The position numbers and the translations under genes were made by a program. From Caulobacter sp. SL161 (GTDB lineage Bacteria; Pseudomonadota; Alphaproteobacteria; Caulobacterales; Caulobacteraceae): a stretch of 64,000 nucleotides of DNA. Positions 26,773 to 35,133 of this stretch are shown piece by piece (within the stretch, counting starts at the first letter, position 1; each line of letters begins with the position of its first letter). The notes under the pieces were generated by a model, which was not told the DNA's origin, did no database searches, and worked only from the letters and a program-made list of their open reading frames with translations. The stretch spans positions 3,658,001 to 3,722,000 of the forward strand of contig NZ_JAPPRA010000001.1 in assembly GCF_026672375.1 (NCBI RefSeq), given 5' to 3'.

Positions 26773-27783
26773 ATGCCCGAGTTCGCCGAAACCAGCTCCG
26801 CCGCCGATCCGCTGATCACCCTGGTCCCCGACAAGTGGGTGACGCTCCGCGACGCGTTCGGCGTTGACAGCGACATGAAGGTTCCGGCCTTCAGCCACCG
26901 CGACAGCCATGTGCCGGACATCGACCCGGCCTATAAGTTCGACCCGCAGACGACCAAGGCCATCTGCGCCGGCTTCGCCTATGATCGCCGCGTGATGGTC
27001 CAGGGCTATCACGGCACGGGCAAGTCGACCCACATCGAGCAGATCGCCGCGCGCCTGAACTGGCCGCTGGTCCGGGTGAACCTCGACAGCCACGTCAGCC
27101 GGATCGATCTGGTCGGCAAGGACGCCATCGTCCTGAAAGAAGGCAAGCAGATCACCGAGTTCCGCGAAGGCATCCTGCCCTGGACGCTGCAGCGCCCCGT
27201 CGCCCTGGTGTTCGATGAGTATGACGCGGGGCGCCCCGACGTGATGTTCGTGATCCAGCGTGTGCTGGAAGCCGGCGGCAAGCTGACCCTGCTGGACCAG
27301 AACCGCGTCATCCGCGCCAATCCGTATTTCCGCCTGTTCGCCACGACCAACACCATCGGTCTGGGCGACACCACCGGCCTCTATCACGGCACCCAGCAGA
27401 TCAACCAAGGCCAGATGGACCGCTGGTCGATCGTCACGACGCTGAACTATCTCGAGCATGACGTCGAAGCCGCCATCGTGCTGGCCAAGAACCCCGGCTA
27501 CGACACGGCCGAAGGCAAGCGCACCCTGGCCGCCATGGTCCGCGTCGCCGACATGACCCGCAACGCCTTCATGAACGGCGACATCTCGACGGTCATGAGC
27601 CCGCGCACCGTGATCACCTGGGCCCAGAACGCCGAGATCTTCGATCACGACGTGGCGCTGGCCTTCCGCCTAACCTTCCTGAACAAGTGCGACGAGCTGG
27701 AACGCCCGACGGTGGCCGAGTTCTTCCAGCGCGCGTTCGGCACGGATCTTCCGGAGAGCGCCGCGCGGGTGAAGGTGGCGTAG
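26773..27783 (+). CDS. cobS: cobaltochelatase subunit CobS
   Basis: An AAA+ ATPase subunit of 336 residues that, with CobT and CobN, inserts cobalt into hydrogenobyrinate a,c-diamide in aerobic cobalamin synthesis. Walker A GYHGTGKS lies at 79-85 and Walker B ALVFDEYD at 144-151; the downstream [12 protein letters not shown] is the sensor region. The usual partner cobT is not behind it: a terminator, a double-hairpin repeat and a serine hydrolase follow. Related proteins also serve other metal chelatases, so without cobT and cobN in view the cobalt role rests on similarity. Confidence 0.93.
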   Translation: MPEFAETSSAADPLITLVPDKWVTLRDAFGVDSDMKVPAFSHRDSHVPDIDPAYKFDPQTTKAICAGFAYDRRVMVQGYHGTGKSTHIEQIAARLNWPLVRVNLDSHVSRIDLVGKDAIVLKEGKQITEFREGILPWTLQRPVALVFDEYDAGRPDVMFVIQRVLEAGGKLTLLDQNRVIRANPYFRLFATTNTIGLGDTTGLYHGTQQINQGQMDRWSIVTTLNYLEHDVEAAIVLAKNPGYDTAEGKRTLAAMVRVADMTRNAFMNGDISTVMSPRTVITWAQNAEIFDHDVALAFRLTFLNKCDELERPTVAEFFQRAFGTDLPESAARVKVA

Positions 27784-27812
27784 GGGGGAGCAACCTCCCA
27801 CCGCGATTTCCA

Positions 27813-27843
27813 AACGCCCGTCTCGCAAGAGGCGGGCGTTTTG
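27813..27843 (+). terminator. intrinsic terminator of cobS
   Basis: AACGCCCG pairs with CGGGCGTT, extended by a wobble and a CTC/GAG pair around the loop, followed by TTTTGCTTT. It lies 30 bases after the cobS stop. Confidence 0.8.
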
Positions 27844-27920
27844 CTTTGGCGGCGGGGACCGAAACCTGAAGGGTCCCGCCACCGGGCGCCAGGCTGACGG
27901 CGCCCTCGCGACGAGACGCT

Positions 27921-28034
27921 AGAGCCTGTCTGGTTTAGATGAAACCATCTAAACCAGATAAACAGGCTCTAAAATCAAATACTTAGAGCCCTTTCAAACG
28001 CTTTGGATGCTTCCATCTAAAGCTAAAGGGCTCT
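27921..28034. repeat. paired AGAGC...GCTCT double hairpin, locus 3
   Basis: The first hairpin (27921-27970) runs from AGAGCCTGTCTGGTTTAGAT to AACAGGCTCT, with TGGTTTAGATG/CATCTAAACCA as a near-perfect stem. The second (27985-28034) runs from AGAGCCCTTTCAAACGC to AAAGGGCTCT. The linker AAAATCAAATACTT recurs at the 53.4-kb copy. It lies between cobS and the stop of the serine hydrolase gene. Confidence 0.85.
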
Positions 28035-28038
28035 AGCG

Positions 28039-29199
28039 TCAGTTTTCGACGGCGAGATCGGGGATGTATTGCGCCGCAATCTTGTCGACAAAACTGTGGG
28101 GCGAAGCGCCCAGCAGGTTCGTCAGGACGATCACCGTAAGGTCATCCTTGGGGTAGATGAAGATGGCCGCGCGATTGCCGCCCGTGGGCGTGATCGCGGG
28201 GTGTTCCGCGCGGCGAATGACCGGCCAGCCCAGGCCATAGCCATTGATGGTCTTGTTGAAGCCGCGATAGCTGCCGTCGGGCAGTTGCTGCGGCGTCCAG
28301 AGCTGTTCCAGGCCCTTTTCGCTGACCAGTTTCCGCTTCTGCAGCGCGATAACCCATGCGGCCAGATCCGTGGCCGTGGCCTGAACGCCTGCGGTGGGAT
28401 GCATGTAGGCCGGCCACACCTCCTGGCGCGCAAGCGGGGTCTCGCTGCGCTCGACGCCGACGGTCCTCATGTCCGTGATCTTCAGCGTCAGATAGGTGTA
28501 GAGCCGGGCCAGCTCGGGCACGGTGTCGGCCGTGTTTCCAAAGCGGGCTTGCGCCATGCCCGCAGCCTTGAACTGCCCCTCGCGAACGGCGTCAACGAAG
28601 CGCTTGCCCGAGACCTTCTCGATGATCTTGCCCATCAGGGCATAGCCGGTCTGGTTGTAGGCATACTGCGTGCCGGGCGTGTATCTCAGGGGAAGCTCCT
28701 GGACCTTCGCCCAGGCGGCGTCGGGCTCGGCGCCGTCGATCAGCCGGGTGTTGTCGTCGATGATCTCGGGCAGGCCTGATGTGTGCGTCAGGATCTGGCG
28801 GACCGTGATCGGTTTCCACGCCGGCGGAAGCTCTTGGAGATATTGCGTCACCGAGGCGTCGAGATCGAGTTTTCCGGCCTCGACAAGCTGCATCGCCGCG
28901 ACGCCGGTGAAGGCCTTGCTGATCGAATTGATGCCGAAAACCGTGCGGTCCGTGACAGGCTTGGCGGTCCCGAGATCGGACTGGCCGTACGCGCCCTTGA
29001 AGATGACTTTACCGTTTTTCACGATCGCCAGCTGGAGCCCTGGAATACGGCGGGACGCCATCTCGCTATGGACCAGGCGTTCAATCGCGGCGGCCTTGTT
29101 GTCCGCCTCTGCGATCTGCGTCGTCTGGGCGTTTGCGCTATTGGCAAGGCCGCCCATGATCGCAATCAGGCCGATTGCGGCGGAAATTTTCTTCAGCAT
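28039..29199 (-). CDS. secreted serine hydrolase, beta-lactamase/penicillin-binding family
   Basis: A 386-residue protein with a signal peptide ending about SANAQ (residue 25). The class C beta-lactamase-like active site is present: Ser92-x-x-Lys95 in INSISKAFTG, the Tyr/Asn segment YAYNQTGYALMG, and a late TPTGGNRA in place of the KTG box. This pattern fits the broad esterase/peptidase S12 family rather than a true beta-lactamase. Third positions and wording are less biased than in neighbours (more AT-containing codons, e.g. around the signal peptide), which could mean recent arrival. CAACG-GTA-CGTTG lies about 105 bases upstream. Confidence 0.88.
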   Translation of the reverse strand: MLKKISAAIGLIAIMGGLANSANAQTTQIAEADNKAAAIERLVHSEMASRRIPGLQLAIVKNGKVIFKGAYGQSDLGTAKPVTDRTVFGINSISKAFTGVAAMQLVEAGKLDLDASVTQYLQELPPAWKPITVRQILTHTSGLPEIIDDNTRLIDGAEPDAAWAKVQELPLRYTPGTQYAYNQTGYALMGKIIEKVSGKRFVDAVREGQFKAAGMAQARFGNTADTVPELARLYTYLTLKITDMRTVGVERSETPLARQEVWPAYMHPTAGVQATATDLAAWVIALQKRKLVSEKGLEQLWTPQQLPDGSYRGFNKTINGYGLGWPVIRRAEHPAITPTGGNRAAIFIYPKDDLTVIVLTNLLGASPHSFVDKIAAQYIPDLAVEN

Positions 29200-29482
29200 T
29201 CTTTTGGGTATCCAGAGCTGGGGGGACCGGCCGCAATTGTGGATCGGGCTATCGACGCGCCTTTGCGATCACCAAGGCGGGGATAACAGGAACTGCGTCG
29301 GGCGCAACGGTACGTTGACTGAGGGATGGGCTGGTCATGGCGTCGGTTGACCCGTTCGCCGCACGCTCGTCCACCCCGGCTCGGTCAATGGTAGGCCTTG
29401 ATCGGTGAACAGCAGGGCGTGCCGGCGAACTGTCGCCGGGCCACAAAACCTCTAGTGGCCGCGAACGCTGAGCGATGCGTCG

Positions 29483-29809
29483 CTAAGCCGCCCTGGGCGT
29501 GATCTTCTCCAGCGCCGCCCCCATCTTCCGGCGCTGCTCCATCAGGTCGAAGTCCATCTGCAGGTGCAGCCAGAAGCCCTCTGACAGGCCCCAGTAGCGC
29601 GCGAGCCGAAGGTCGGTATCGGCGGTCACGGCGCGCTTGCCCAGCACGATCTCGTTGATCCGGCGCGGCGGCACCCCGATCGCACGCGCCAAAGCCGTCT
29701 GGCTCATGCCAGCTGGCTTGAGGAACTCCTCCAGCAGGATGTCGCCCGGCGTGGGATTGTGCAGCCAATCCGCCGGATCGATCTCAATGGTAGTCGCAGA
29801 TCTCGACAT
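29483..29809 (-). CDS. higA: HigA-type antitoxin, HTH domain
   Basis: A 108-residue XRE-family antidote. Family features are NPTPGDILLEEFLKPAGMSQ, the helix-turn-helix TALARAIGVPPRRINEIVLGKR and the end LRLARYWGLSEGFWLHLQMDFDL. It should neutralise HigB and repress the operon. The start MSRSATTIE is set by the overlap with higB (26 bases); a longer open frame upstream is the higB gene read in another phase. The toxin-before-antitoxin order is diagnostic of HigBA. Confidence 0.92.
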   Translation of the reverse strand: MSRSATTIEIDPADWLHNPTPGDILLEEFLKPAGMSQTALARAIGVPPRRINEIVLGKRAVTADTDLRLARYWGLSEGFWLHLQMDFDLMEQRRKMGAALEKITPRAA

Positions 29810-30065
29810 CCTCGGCTCCTTCGTCGCGCCAGCGGAAGCAGATCCGCCATTGGTCGTTGATCCGGATCGAATGCTGGCCCGCGCGATCGCCCCGCAGCGC
29901 TTCGAGCCGATTACCTGGCGGCGCCCGCAACTGGTCCAGGCGCGCCACCCGGTTGAGCACGCGGAGCTTCCGCAAGGCCGCCGCCTGAATATCGGTGGGC
30001 AGGCGTCGAGAGCGGCCGCCACCCCAGATGCGCTCGGTCTCGCGGTCGGCGAAACTCCGGATCAT
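29784..30065 (-). CDS. higB: HigB-type toxin (RelE/ParE fold)
   Basis: A 93-residue ribosome-dependent ribonuclease toxin. It begins MIRSFADRETERIWGG and carries LRKLRVLNRVARLDQLRAPPGNRLEAL and INDQWRICFRW, the usual Graves-disease-carrier-like HigB pattern. The start is chosen because AAGGGGG lies just before it; an ATG seven codons earlier falls inside the upstream operator. It overlaps higA by 26 bases. Operon control is likely through the inverted repeat at 30077-30095. Confidence 0.92.
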   Translation of the reverse strand: MIRSFADRETERIWGGGRSRRLPTDIQAAALRKLRVLNRVARLDQLRAPPGNRLEALRGDRAGQHSIRINDQWRICFRWRDEGAEDVEICDYH

Positions 30066-30076
30066 CCTCGCCCCCT

Positions 30077-30095
30077 TATAACGCATAACGTTATA
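30077..30095. promoter_or_regulatory. higBA operator candidate
   Basis: A perfect inverted repeat TATAACG-CATAA-CGTTATA lies 11 bases upstream of the higB start in an AT-rich stretch. Position and symmetry fit the HigA-binding operator overlapping the promoter. Confidence 0.65.
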
Positions 30096-30238
30096 CGGAT
30101 CAAATCAAGGCGACGCGCCCACCGGCGCCCGCCCCTTAAGCCCAGGATGGAGCGCCGGACTGGACAACTGCCGGAAAACGGCCCCGATCTTGCTGCCTAG
30201 GTCTTCCAAACGCCCATTTTGAGACAAGGTCGCCGCCG

Positions 30239-30775
30239 ATGTTCGCCAAGAAGAAAGAGACCCCCGCGAAGCTGGCCCTGACTCCGCTGGAGCCGCAGCG
30301 CGCCGCGACGCCGCAAGTCGCCCAGCCCCAGCCCGCGCCCGCTCCGGCCCGGCCCAAGCCCGCCTCGCTGATCGCTCAGGGCCTGACGATCCGCGGCGAC
30401 GTCGTGGGCGACATCGAGGTGCATCTGGACTGTGTCGTGATGGGCGACGTGAAGGTCGGCAAGCTGATCGTCGGCCCCAACGCCCGCATCGAGGGCGCGG
30501 TCGTCGCCCAGGCCATGGAGATCCACGGCATGGTGATCGGCGCGGTCACCGCCCAGAGCGTGCGCCTTTATGGCACCGCCCGCGTCGACGGCGACATCAC
30601 GCACGAGCAACTGGCCATGGAGCCGGGCGCTGAGTTCCAGGGCCGCAGCCTGAAGTTCCGCCGCCCCGCGCCGACGCCGCAGCCGGGCCAGCACGCGCCG
30701 GCCGCCCCGACCCCGGCCGCGCCCCCGACGCCGCCCTCGGCGTCTCAGACGCCCTATAACCACTCGGCGCACTAA
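30239..30775 (+). CDS. bacB: bactofilin cytoskeletal protein
   Basis: A 178-residue polymer-forming protein with a central right-handed beta-helix (about 38-140: GLTIRGDVVGDIEVHLDCV, AQSVRLYGTARVDGD). It is flanked by Ala/Pro-rich disordered tails. In Caulobacter, bactofilins assemble at the stalked pole and recruit the peptidoglycan synthase PbpC. The genomic position upstream of ctrA and the size suggest BacB rather than BacA, but that choice relies on recollection of C. crescentus gene order. It starts with ATG after AAGGTCGCC; a weak AAGG is the only ribosome binding site. Confidence 0.88.
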   Translation: MFAKKKETPAKLALTPLEPQRAATPQVAQPQPAPAPARPKPASLIAQGLTIRGDVVGDIEVHLDCVVMGDVKVGKLIVGPNARIEGAVVAQAMEIHGMVIGAVTAQSVRLYGTARVDGDITHEQLAMEPGAEFQGRSLKFRRPAPTPQPGQHAPAAPTPAAPPTPPSASQTPYNHSAH

Positions 30776-30785
30776 AGGTCCGCCG

Positions 30786-30905
30786 GCGGCGCCGAGCCAT
30801 CGGAGCCTCCCGCCGAAACTCGGGGGTGTCAGGGGAGGCTCCGCGGCGCATCCGCCGCGCTTGGGGACGGAAGGCGGACGGGCGGCGGTTCCGACCGCCC
30901 TGGCG
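30786..30905. repeat. GC-rich inverted repeats after bacB
   Basis: GGAGCCTCCC pairs with GGGGAGGCTCC, and CGCGGCGCATCCGCCGCG forms a second stem, within 120 bases of the bacB stop. No U-run is seen. It resembles a further intergenic repeat type, but no second copy is in the window. Confidence 0.45.
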
Positions 30906-30987
30906 TCCCATAAGGGCACACCGGGAAAGGGGCCTGGCGGTCGGATCAATACCGCTACGGCCCATTCTTAACTTTGGATGTGTCGCC

Positions 30988-31212
30988 TCAGCTCCCGGCG
31001 TTGGCCATTTTGCGAAGCCGCCGCGCCAGGTCCTCGGGACGATCGGCGATCTGGTCGAACAGCGCCTGGACCTCGGCCTCGCCGAACCCCGCCGCGCGCA
31101 GCGTGCGCCAGGCGCCGGCCAGCACGGCCTCGGCGATATCCAGGCGATCCTCGGTCAGTCTCAGACCCGGGTTGAACGGGCTGTCAAAGGCGGAATTGGC
31201 GAGCGGCGACAT
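30988..31212 (-). CDS. small helical hypothetical protein, 74 aa
   Basis: An acidic helical protein (RLTEDRLDIAEAVLAGAWRTLRA, then VQALFDQIADRPEDLARRLRKM) with no family I recognise. Support comes from a strong GGAGGG ribosome binding site 6-7 bases before the ATG and GC-rich third positions. No signal peptide or membrane segment is seen. It lies between bacB and a small secreted protein gene, transcribed away from the latter's promoter. Confidence 0.7.
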   Translation of the reverse strand: MSPLANSAFDSPFNPGLRLTEDRLDIAEAVLAGAWRTLRAAGFGEAEVQALFDQIADRPEDLARRLRKMANAGS

Positions 31213-31304
31213 GTCGGACCCTCCGTCGGTTCGCGGTTATGTTCCTTTTTTGTTCTCATTCCGCGCGCGAGTCGAGTCCTGTTTTTGACGCCGCGCTCCT
31301 GAGC

Positions 31305-31337
31305 AAGAAAAGCCCCGAGGTCGGGGGACCTCGGGGC
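31305..31337 (-). terminator. terminator of the Tyr/Gly/Pro-rich protein gene
   Basis: On the minus strand an 11-base perfect stem GCCCCGAGGTC/GACCTCGGGGC with a four-base loop is followed by TTTTCTT. A second 10-base hairpin CGGTGTCGAC/GTCGACACCG (31343-31368) precedes it, so the 3' end is a tandem pair of stems. Confidence 0.8.
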
Positions 31338-31413
31338 CGGGTCGGTGTCGACGGGGCGGTCGACACCGCACAGATCGCCGGCTCACAACGGCGATCTGAT
31401 CTTGTGAACCAGG

Positions 31414-31812
31414 TTAGCGGCAGACGGTCCGCTCGTAGTACGAGCCGCTGCGGCGATTGTACTCCCGCGTCGTCCAGCACTCGCGGTCGCCGTAGTAGGG
31501 GCGCGGCGCATAGTCGTAATCGTAGCCATAGCCGTACCCGTAACCATAGCGCGGCGGCGGGGGCGGCGGCGGCGGGGCGTAGCGGCGGTCGTAATAGCGG
31601 TTGTCGCGATGGTCGTCGTCGGCGATCGCCGCGCCGATGACTAGGCCGATGACCCCGGCGGTGATCGCGGCGGCGGCGACGTCGCCGCCCTTGTCGCGCT
31701 TGTGGCGATGATGGCGCGAGTCCGCCGAGGCCGTGGTCGCGGCGGCGGCGATCGACAGGGCGGCTACGCCGGCGGCGACACGTCCGACCGTCTTGAACAT
31801 CTTGCTGGCCAT
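31414..31812 (-). CDS. small secreted Tyr/Gly/Pro-rich protein
   Basis: A 132-residue protein with a signal peptide (MASKMFKTVGRVAAGVAALS..., cut about residue 30). A short glycine-zipper-like hydrophobic patch follows (AAITAGVIGLVIGAAIA), then a basic/acidic DDDHRDNRYYDRRY stretch, eight consecutive prolines and alternating Tyr-Gly repeats. It ends with two cysteines (ECWTTREY, RTVCR) that could form a disulphide. Similar proteins are common in Caulobacterales, with unknown function. AAGGAGG lies before the ATG. The frame stays open far upstream, but only this part is protein-like. Confidence 0.8.
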   Translation of the reverse strand: MASKMFKTVGRVAAGVAALSIAAAATTASADSRHHRHKRDKGGDVAAAAITAGVIGLVIGAAIADDDHRDNRYYDRRYAPPPPPPPPRYGYGYGYGYDYDYAPRPYYGDRECWTTREYNRRSGSYYERTVCR

Positions 31813-32004
31813 GCCGGCCTCCTTCGGTCTCCGCCGCGTCGCCCAGTGCGTCGTCTCAAGCGTTGAGGGGACGATCGGATTTCCAGCCTGAACGGCGGCT
31901 GAACAGAATTCATCAACCCTGACCAGAACCGGTTTGTTTATCTTTTTGCGACAGGGTGGAGCCATCGAAGGTCTCCTGCGGCCTTCGCGCGCACGGAGAC
32001 AGCC

Positions 32005-32481
32005 ATGACCAGCATCGTGTCGTACGCCCAAGGCCAGGCCCTTCAGGTCCTGTCGTTCGAGGTTGGCGCCCAGACCTATTGCGTGCCCGTGAGCGCTGTG
32101 CGCGAAATCCGCGGCGTCACCCCCCCGACCCCCCTGCCCGACGCGCCGCCCTTCGTGCGCGGCGTGATCAATCTGCGGGGTCAGGTGATGCCGGTCATCG
32201 ACCTCTCGCAACGCCTGGGCAAGGGCGTGGCGATCGACGGCGAGCGTCAGGTCATCATCGTGGTCGAGAACCAGAACGACGTCGCCGGCATGCTGGTGGA
32301 TGCGGTCTGCGACAGCTTCATCGTCGAGTCCGACCAGATCAACCCGCCGCCCAGCCTGGGCGACGGCGAGGACTCGCCGCTGGTGTCGGCGGTGATCACC
32401 TCGGGCGAAGGCTCGATGACCATCCTCCTGGCCGTCAGCCGCATCCTGCCCGAGCGTCCGGTCGAAGCCCTGGCCGCTTAA
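32005..32481 (+). CDS. cheW: CheW-like chemotaxis coupling protein
   Basis: A 158-residue protein that links chemoreceptors to CheA. The CheW fold is recognisable: LQVLSFEVGAQTYCVPVSAVREI, FVRGVINLRGQVMPVIDLSQRLG and VAGMLVDAVCDSFIVE. It stands alone with no cheA, cheR or receptor genes nearby, so it probably serves a cluster elsewhere. The ATG is preceded by GGAGACAGCC. It diverges from the small secreted protein gene. Confidence 0.92.
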   Translation: MTSIVSYAQGQALQVLSFEVGAQTYCVPVSAVREIRGVTPPTPLPDAPPFVRGVINLRGQVMPVIDLSQRLGKGVAIDGERQVIIVVENQNDVAGMLVDAVCDSFIVESDQINPPPSLGDGEDSPLVSAVITSGEGSMTILLAVSRILPERPVEALAA

Positions 32482-32571
32482 GGGCTCACACCCCCAAACA
32501 TTTGTTCGAATAGCCCTTCCGTTCGCCCCGAACGGAACGCTAGTCTCCTTCCAAACAAGAGGGAGACGAGC

Positions 32572-33672
32572 ATGAAGGCCGCTGTTCTGCGCGAGGTGGG
32601 CAAACCCCTCGAGATCGAGACCGTGGCCATCGGCAAGCCCGGCCCGCGCGAGGTGCTGATCCGCACCAAGGCCGCCGGAGTCTGCCACTCCGACCTGCAC
32701 TTCGTCGAGGGCTCCTACACCCACGCCCTGCCTGCCGTGCTGGGCCACGAGAGCGCCGGGATCGTCGAGGCGGTCGGCAGCGAGGTGCGGACGGTTAAGG
32801 TCGGCGACCATGTCATCACCTGCCTCAACCCCTATTGCGGCCACTGCGAGGTCTGCCTGACCGGGCATATGAACCTCTGCATCAGCCCCGAGACCCGTCG
32901 CAGCAAGAGCGACGCGCCGCGCCTCTTCAAGGAGGACCTGAACGGCGGGACCGGCCCGATGGCCCAGTTCCTGAACCTGTCGTCCTTCGCCGAGATGATG
33001 CTGGTGCACGAGCACGCGTGCGTCGCCATCCGCAAGGACATGCCGTTCGACCGCGCCGCCCTGATCGGCTGCTCGGTGATGACGGGCGTGGGCGCGGTGA
33101 TGCACACCTCCAACGTCCGGCCCGGCGAGACCGTAGCCGTGATCGGCTGCGGCGGCGTGGGTCTGGCCACCATCAACGGCGCGGCCATCGCGGGCGCCGG
33201 CCGGATCATCGCCATCGACCGCCTGGCCGGAAAGCTGGAACTGGCCAAGACCTTCGGCGCCACCGACGTGGTCGACGGCTCGCAGGTCGACGACATCGCC
33301 AAGGCCGTGGTCGAGCTGACCGGCGGCGGCGTGCACCACAGCTTCGAGGCCATCGGCCTGAAGGCCACCGCCGAGGCCTCATTCAAGATGCTGCGCCGGG
33401 GCGGGACGGCCAATGTCATCGGCATGATCCCGGTGGGCACCAAGATCGAGCTGCACGGCGTCGACTTCCTGGGCGAGCGTCGCATCCAGGGCAGCTATAT
33501 GGGCTCCAACCGCTTCCCGGTCGACATGCCGCGCCTGGTGGACTTCTACATGTCGGGCAAGCTGAAGCTGGACGAACTGATCTCGCGCCGCATCAAGCTG
33601 GAGGACGTCAACTCGGCCTTCGACGAACTCAAGCGCGGCGAGCTGGCGCGGTCGGTGATCGTGTTTGACTGA
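32572..33672 (+). CDS. zinc-dependent alcohol dehydrogenase
   Basis: A 366-residue MDR-family dehydrogenase. The catalytic zinc Cys is in AAGVCHSDLH and a Glu/His in GHESAGIVEAVG. The structural zinc site of four cysteines is in CLNPYCGHCEVC...NLC. The NAD-binding motif is VIGCGGVGLATINGAAIAGA. It is closest in layout to class III-like/AdhC enzymes, but the glutathione-specific residues cannot be judged by eye, so the alcohol is unknown. An MFS gene starts 5 bases later, so they are likely co-transcribed. Confidence 0.94.
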   Translation: MKAAVLREVGKPLEIETVAIGKPGPREVLIRTKAAGVCHSDLHFVEGSYTHALPAVLGHESAGIVEAVGSEVRTVKVGDHVITCLNPYCGHCEVCLTGHMNLCISPETRRSKSDAPRLFKEDLNGGTGPMAQFLNLSSFAEMMLVHEHACVAIRKDMPFDRAALIGCSVMTGVGAVMHTSNVRPGETVAVIGCGGVGLATINGAAIAGAGRIIAIDRLAGKLELAKTFGATDVVDGSQVDDIAKAVVELTGGGVHHSFEAIGLKATAEASFKMLRRGGTANVIGMIPVGTKIELHGVDFLGERRIQGSYMGSNRFPVDMPRLVDFYMSGKLKLDELISRRIKLEDVNSAFDELKRGELARSVIVFD

Positions 33673-33677
33673 GGGGA

Positions 33678-35069
33678 GTGGCGGCGATCCGCGCTGAGCG
33701 CGCAAACAGCGGCCAAGGGGCCTTAGGAACCTGGCGTCTGGCGGCCTTTGCGCTGCCCTGCGTTCCGGTGGCGGCGATGCTCATGCCCGTCGTCGTCTAT
33801 CTGCCCAACTACTACGCCACGGATCTGGGCGTTGACCTGACGGCGATCGGACTGGCCTTCGGGGTCGTTCGCCTGTTCGACCTGTGGCTGGATCCGACCC
33901 TGGGGTTCCTGATCGACAGGACCAACACGCGCTTTGGCCGGTTCAAGCCCTGGCTCGTCGCCGGTCTGCCCATCGCCGTCGTTTCGGTCTGGATGCTGTT
34001 CATGGCGCGGCCGGGCATCGACGGAAACTACATCCTGTTCTGGCTGGTGTTGGGGTTCCTGGGCCAGTCCATGGCGACCATGGCGCATGTCACCTGGGCG
34101 GCCAGGCTAGCGCCGGAATATGGGCAGCGCGCGCGCGTGTTCAGCTGGTGGCACGGCTTCACCGTCGTGGGCATGCTGATCGTGCTGGCCATGCCGCCGC
34201 TGATGAAGCTGGGCTTCGGGCTCGACTACGGTCAGGGCGTGCGGGCGATGGGCTGGTTCGTGGCCCTGAGCCTGCCTGTGGCCGCTCTGCTGGCGCTGTT
34301 CGCCGTGCACGAGCCGCCGTCGCCGCCGAACATCACGTCCACCACCTGGCGTCACTATTGGGATCTTATCCGCCGGCCGTCGATCCTGCGCTTGCTCGTG
34401 TCGGACATTCTTCTGGGGACCGGCCCGGTCATCGCCGGCACCCTGTTCTTCTTCTATTTCGACGCCATTCGCGGCTGGGACCGTTCCGAGGCCGGCCTGT
34501 TGCTGCTGCTCTATTTCACCGGCGCCCTGCTGGGCGCGCCCCTCTGGGGGCGGCTCGGACAGGCGATCGGCAAGCACCGCGCCTTGGCCATCGCCTCGGC
34601 GGCCTATGCCGTGGCGCAGCTCTCCGTGCTGATCGCGCCAGAGGGGCTGGCCTGGGGGATCGTGACCATGACCCTGGCCGGCCTGCCCTACAGCGCGGGC
34701 CCCATCCTGCTGCGCGCCATGATGGCCGACCTGGGCGACGAAGAGCGCCTCAGGAGCGGCGTGGATCGCAGCGGTCTGATGTTTGGTTTGCTGAGCGGGG
34801 TGGTGAAGATCGGCTCGGCCATCGCGGTGTTCGCCGCCGTCAGCGCGCTGGACCTGTTTGGCTTCAAGGCGGACCTGGGGGCTGGCAATACGCCGCTGGC
34901 CCTGGGCGTGCTCTCGGTCAGCTTCGCCGTCGTGCCCGCGCTCCTGACGCTGGCCGGCGCCGCTCTGATCACGGGTCACCCCCTGGACAAGGCGGCGCAT
35001 GACGCAATCCGCAAGGCGCTGGAGGCGCGTGACGCCACGCAGAACACCGCGGAGACGTCCGGGCGATAG
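33678..35069 (+). CDS. MFS transporter, GPH (melibiose/glycoside) type
   Basis: A 463-residue, twelve-helix inner-membrane transporter. The loop NTRFGRFKPWLVAGLP between helices 2 and 3 and DLWLDPTLGFLIDR before it are typical of the glycoside-pentoside-hexuronide cation symporter family. The start is uncertain: a GTG at 33678 lies directly against GAGGGG, leaving almost no spacing, and no ATG follows before the first helix. It lies 5 bases after the alcohol dehydrogenase and may import a substrate for it. Confidence 0.9.
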   Translation: MAAIRAERANSGQGALGTWRLAAFALPCVPVAAMLMPVVVYLPNYYATDLGVDLTAIGLAFGVVRLFDLWLDPTLGFLIDRTNTRFGRFKPWLVAGLPIAVVSVWMLFMARPGIDGNYILFWLVLGFLGQSMATMAHVTWAARLAPEYGQRARVFSWWHGFTVVGMLIVLAMPPLMKLGFGLDYGQGVRAMGWFVALSLPVAALLALFAVHEPPSPPNITSTTWRHYWDLIRRPSILRLLVSDILLGTGPVIAGTLFFFYFDAIRGWDRSEAGLLLLLYFTGALLGAPLWGRLGQAIGKHRALAIASAAYAVAQLSVLIAPEGLAWGIVTMTLAGLPYSAGPILLRAMMADLGDEERLRSGVDRSGLMFGLLSGVVKIGSAIAVFAAVSALDLFGFKADLGAGNTPLALGVLSVSFAVVPALLTLAGAALITGHPLDKAAHDAIRKALEARDATQNTAETSGR

Positions 35070-35133
35070 CCCCCTGTCACACGCCCGCCAAACACCGCAT
35101 GCTACCTCCGGCGCAGTTCATCGGAGTCTCGCC

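Noticed and set aside
28039..29199. True beta-lactamase (antibiotic resistance)
   Set aside because: The S-x-x-K motif is present, but the KTG box is replaced and the sequence fits the broad S12 esterase/peptidase group.
31813..33339. Upstream extension of the small secreted protein to 641 residues
   Set aside because: The extension is antisense to cheW and the alcohol dehydrogenase and lacks protein character; a signal peptide and AAGGAGG fix the start at 31812.
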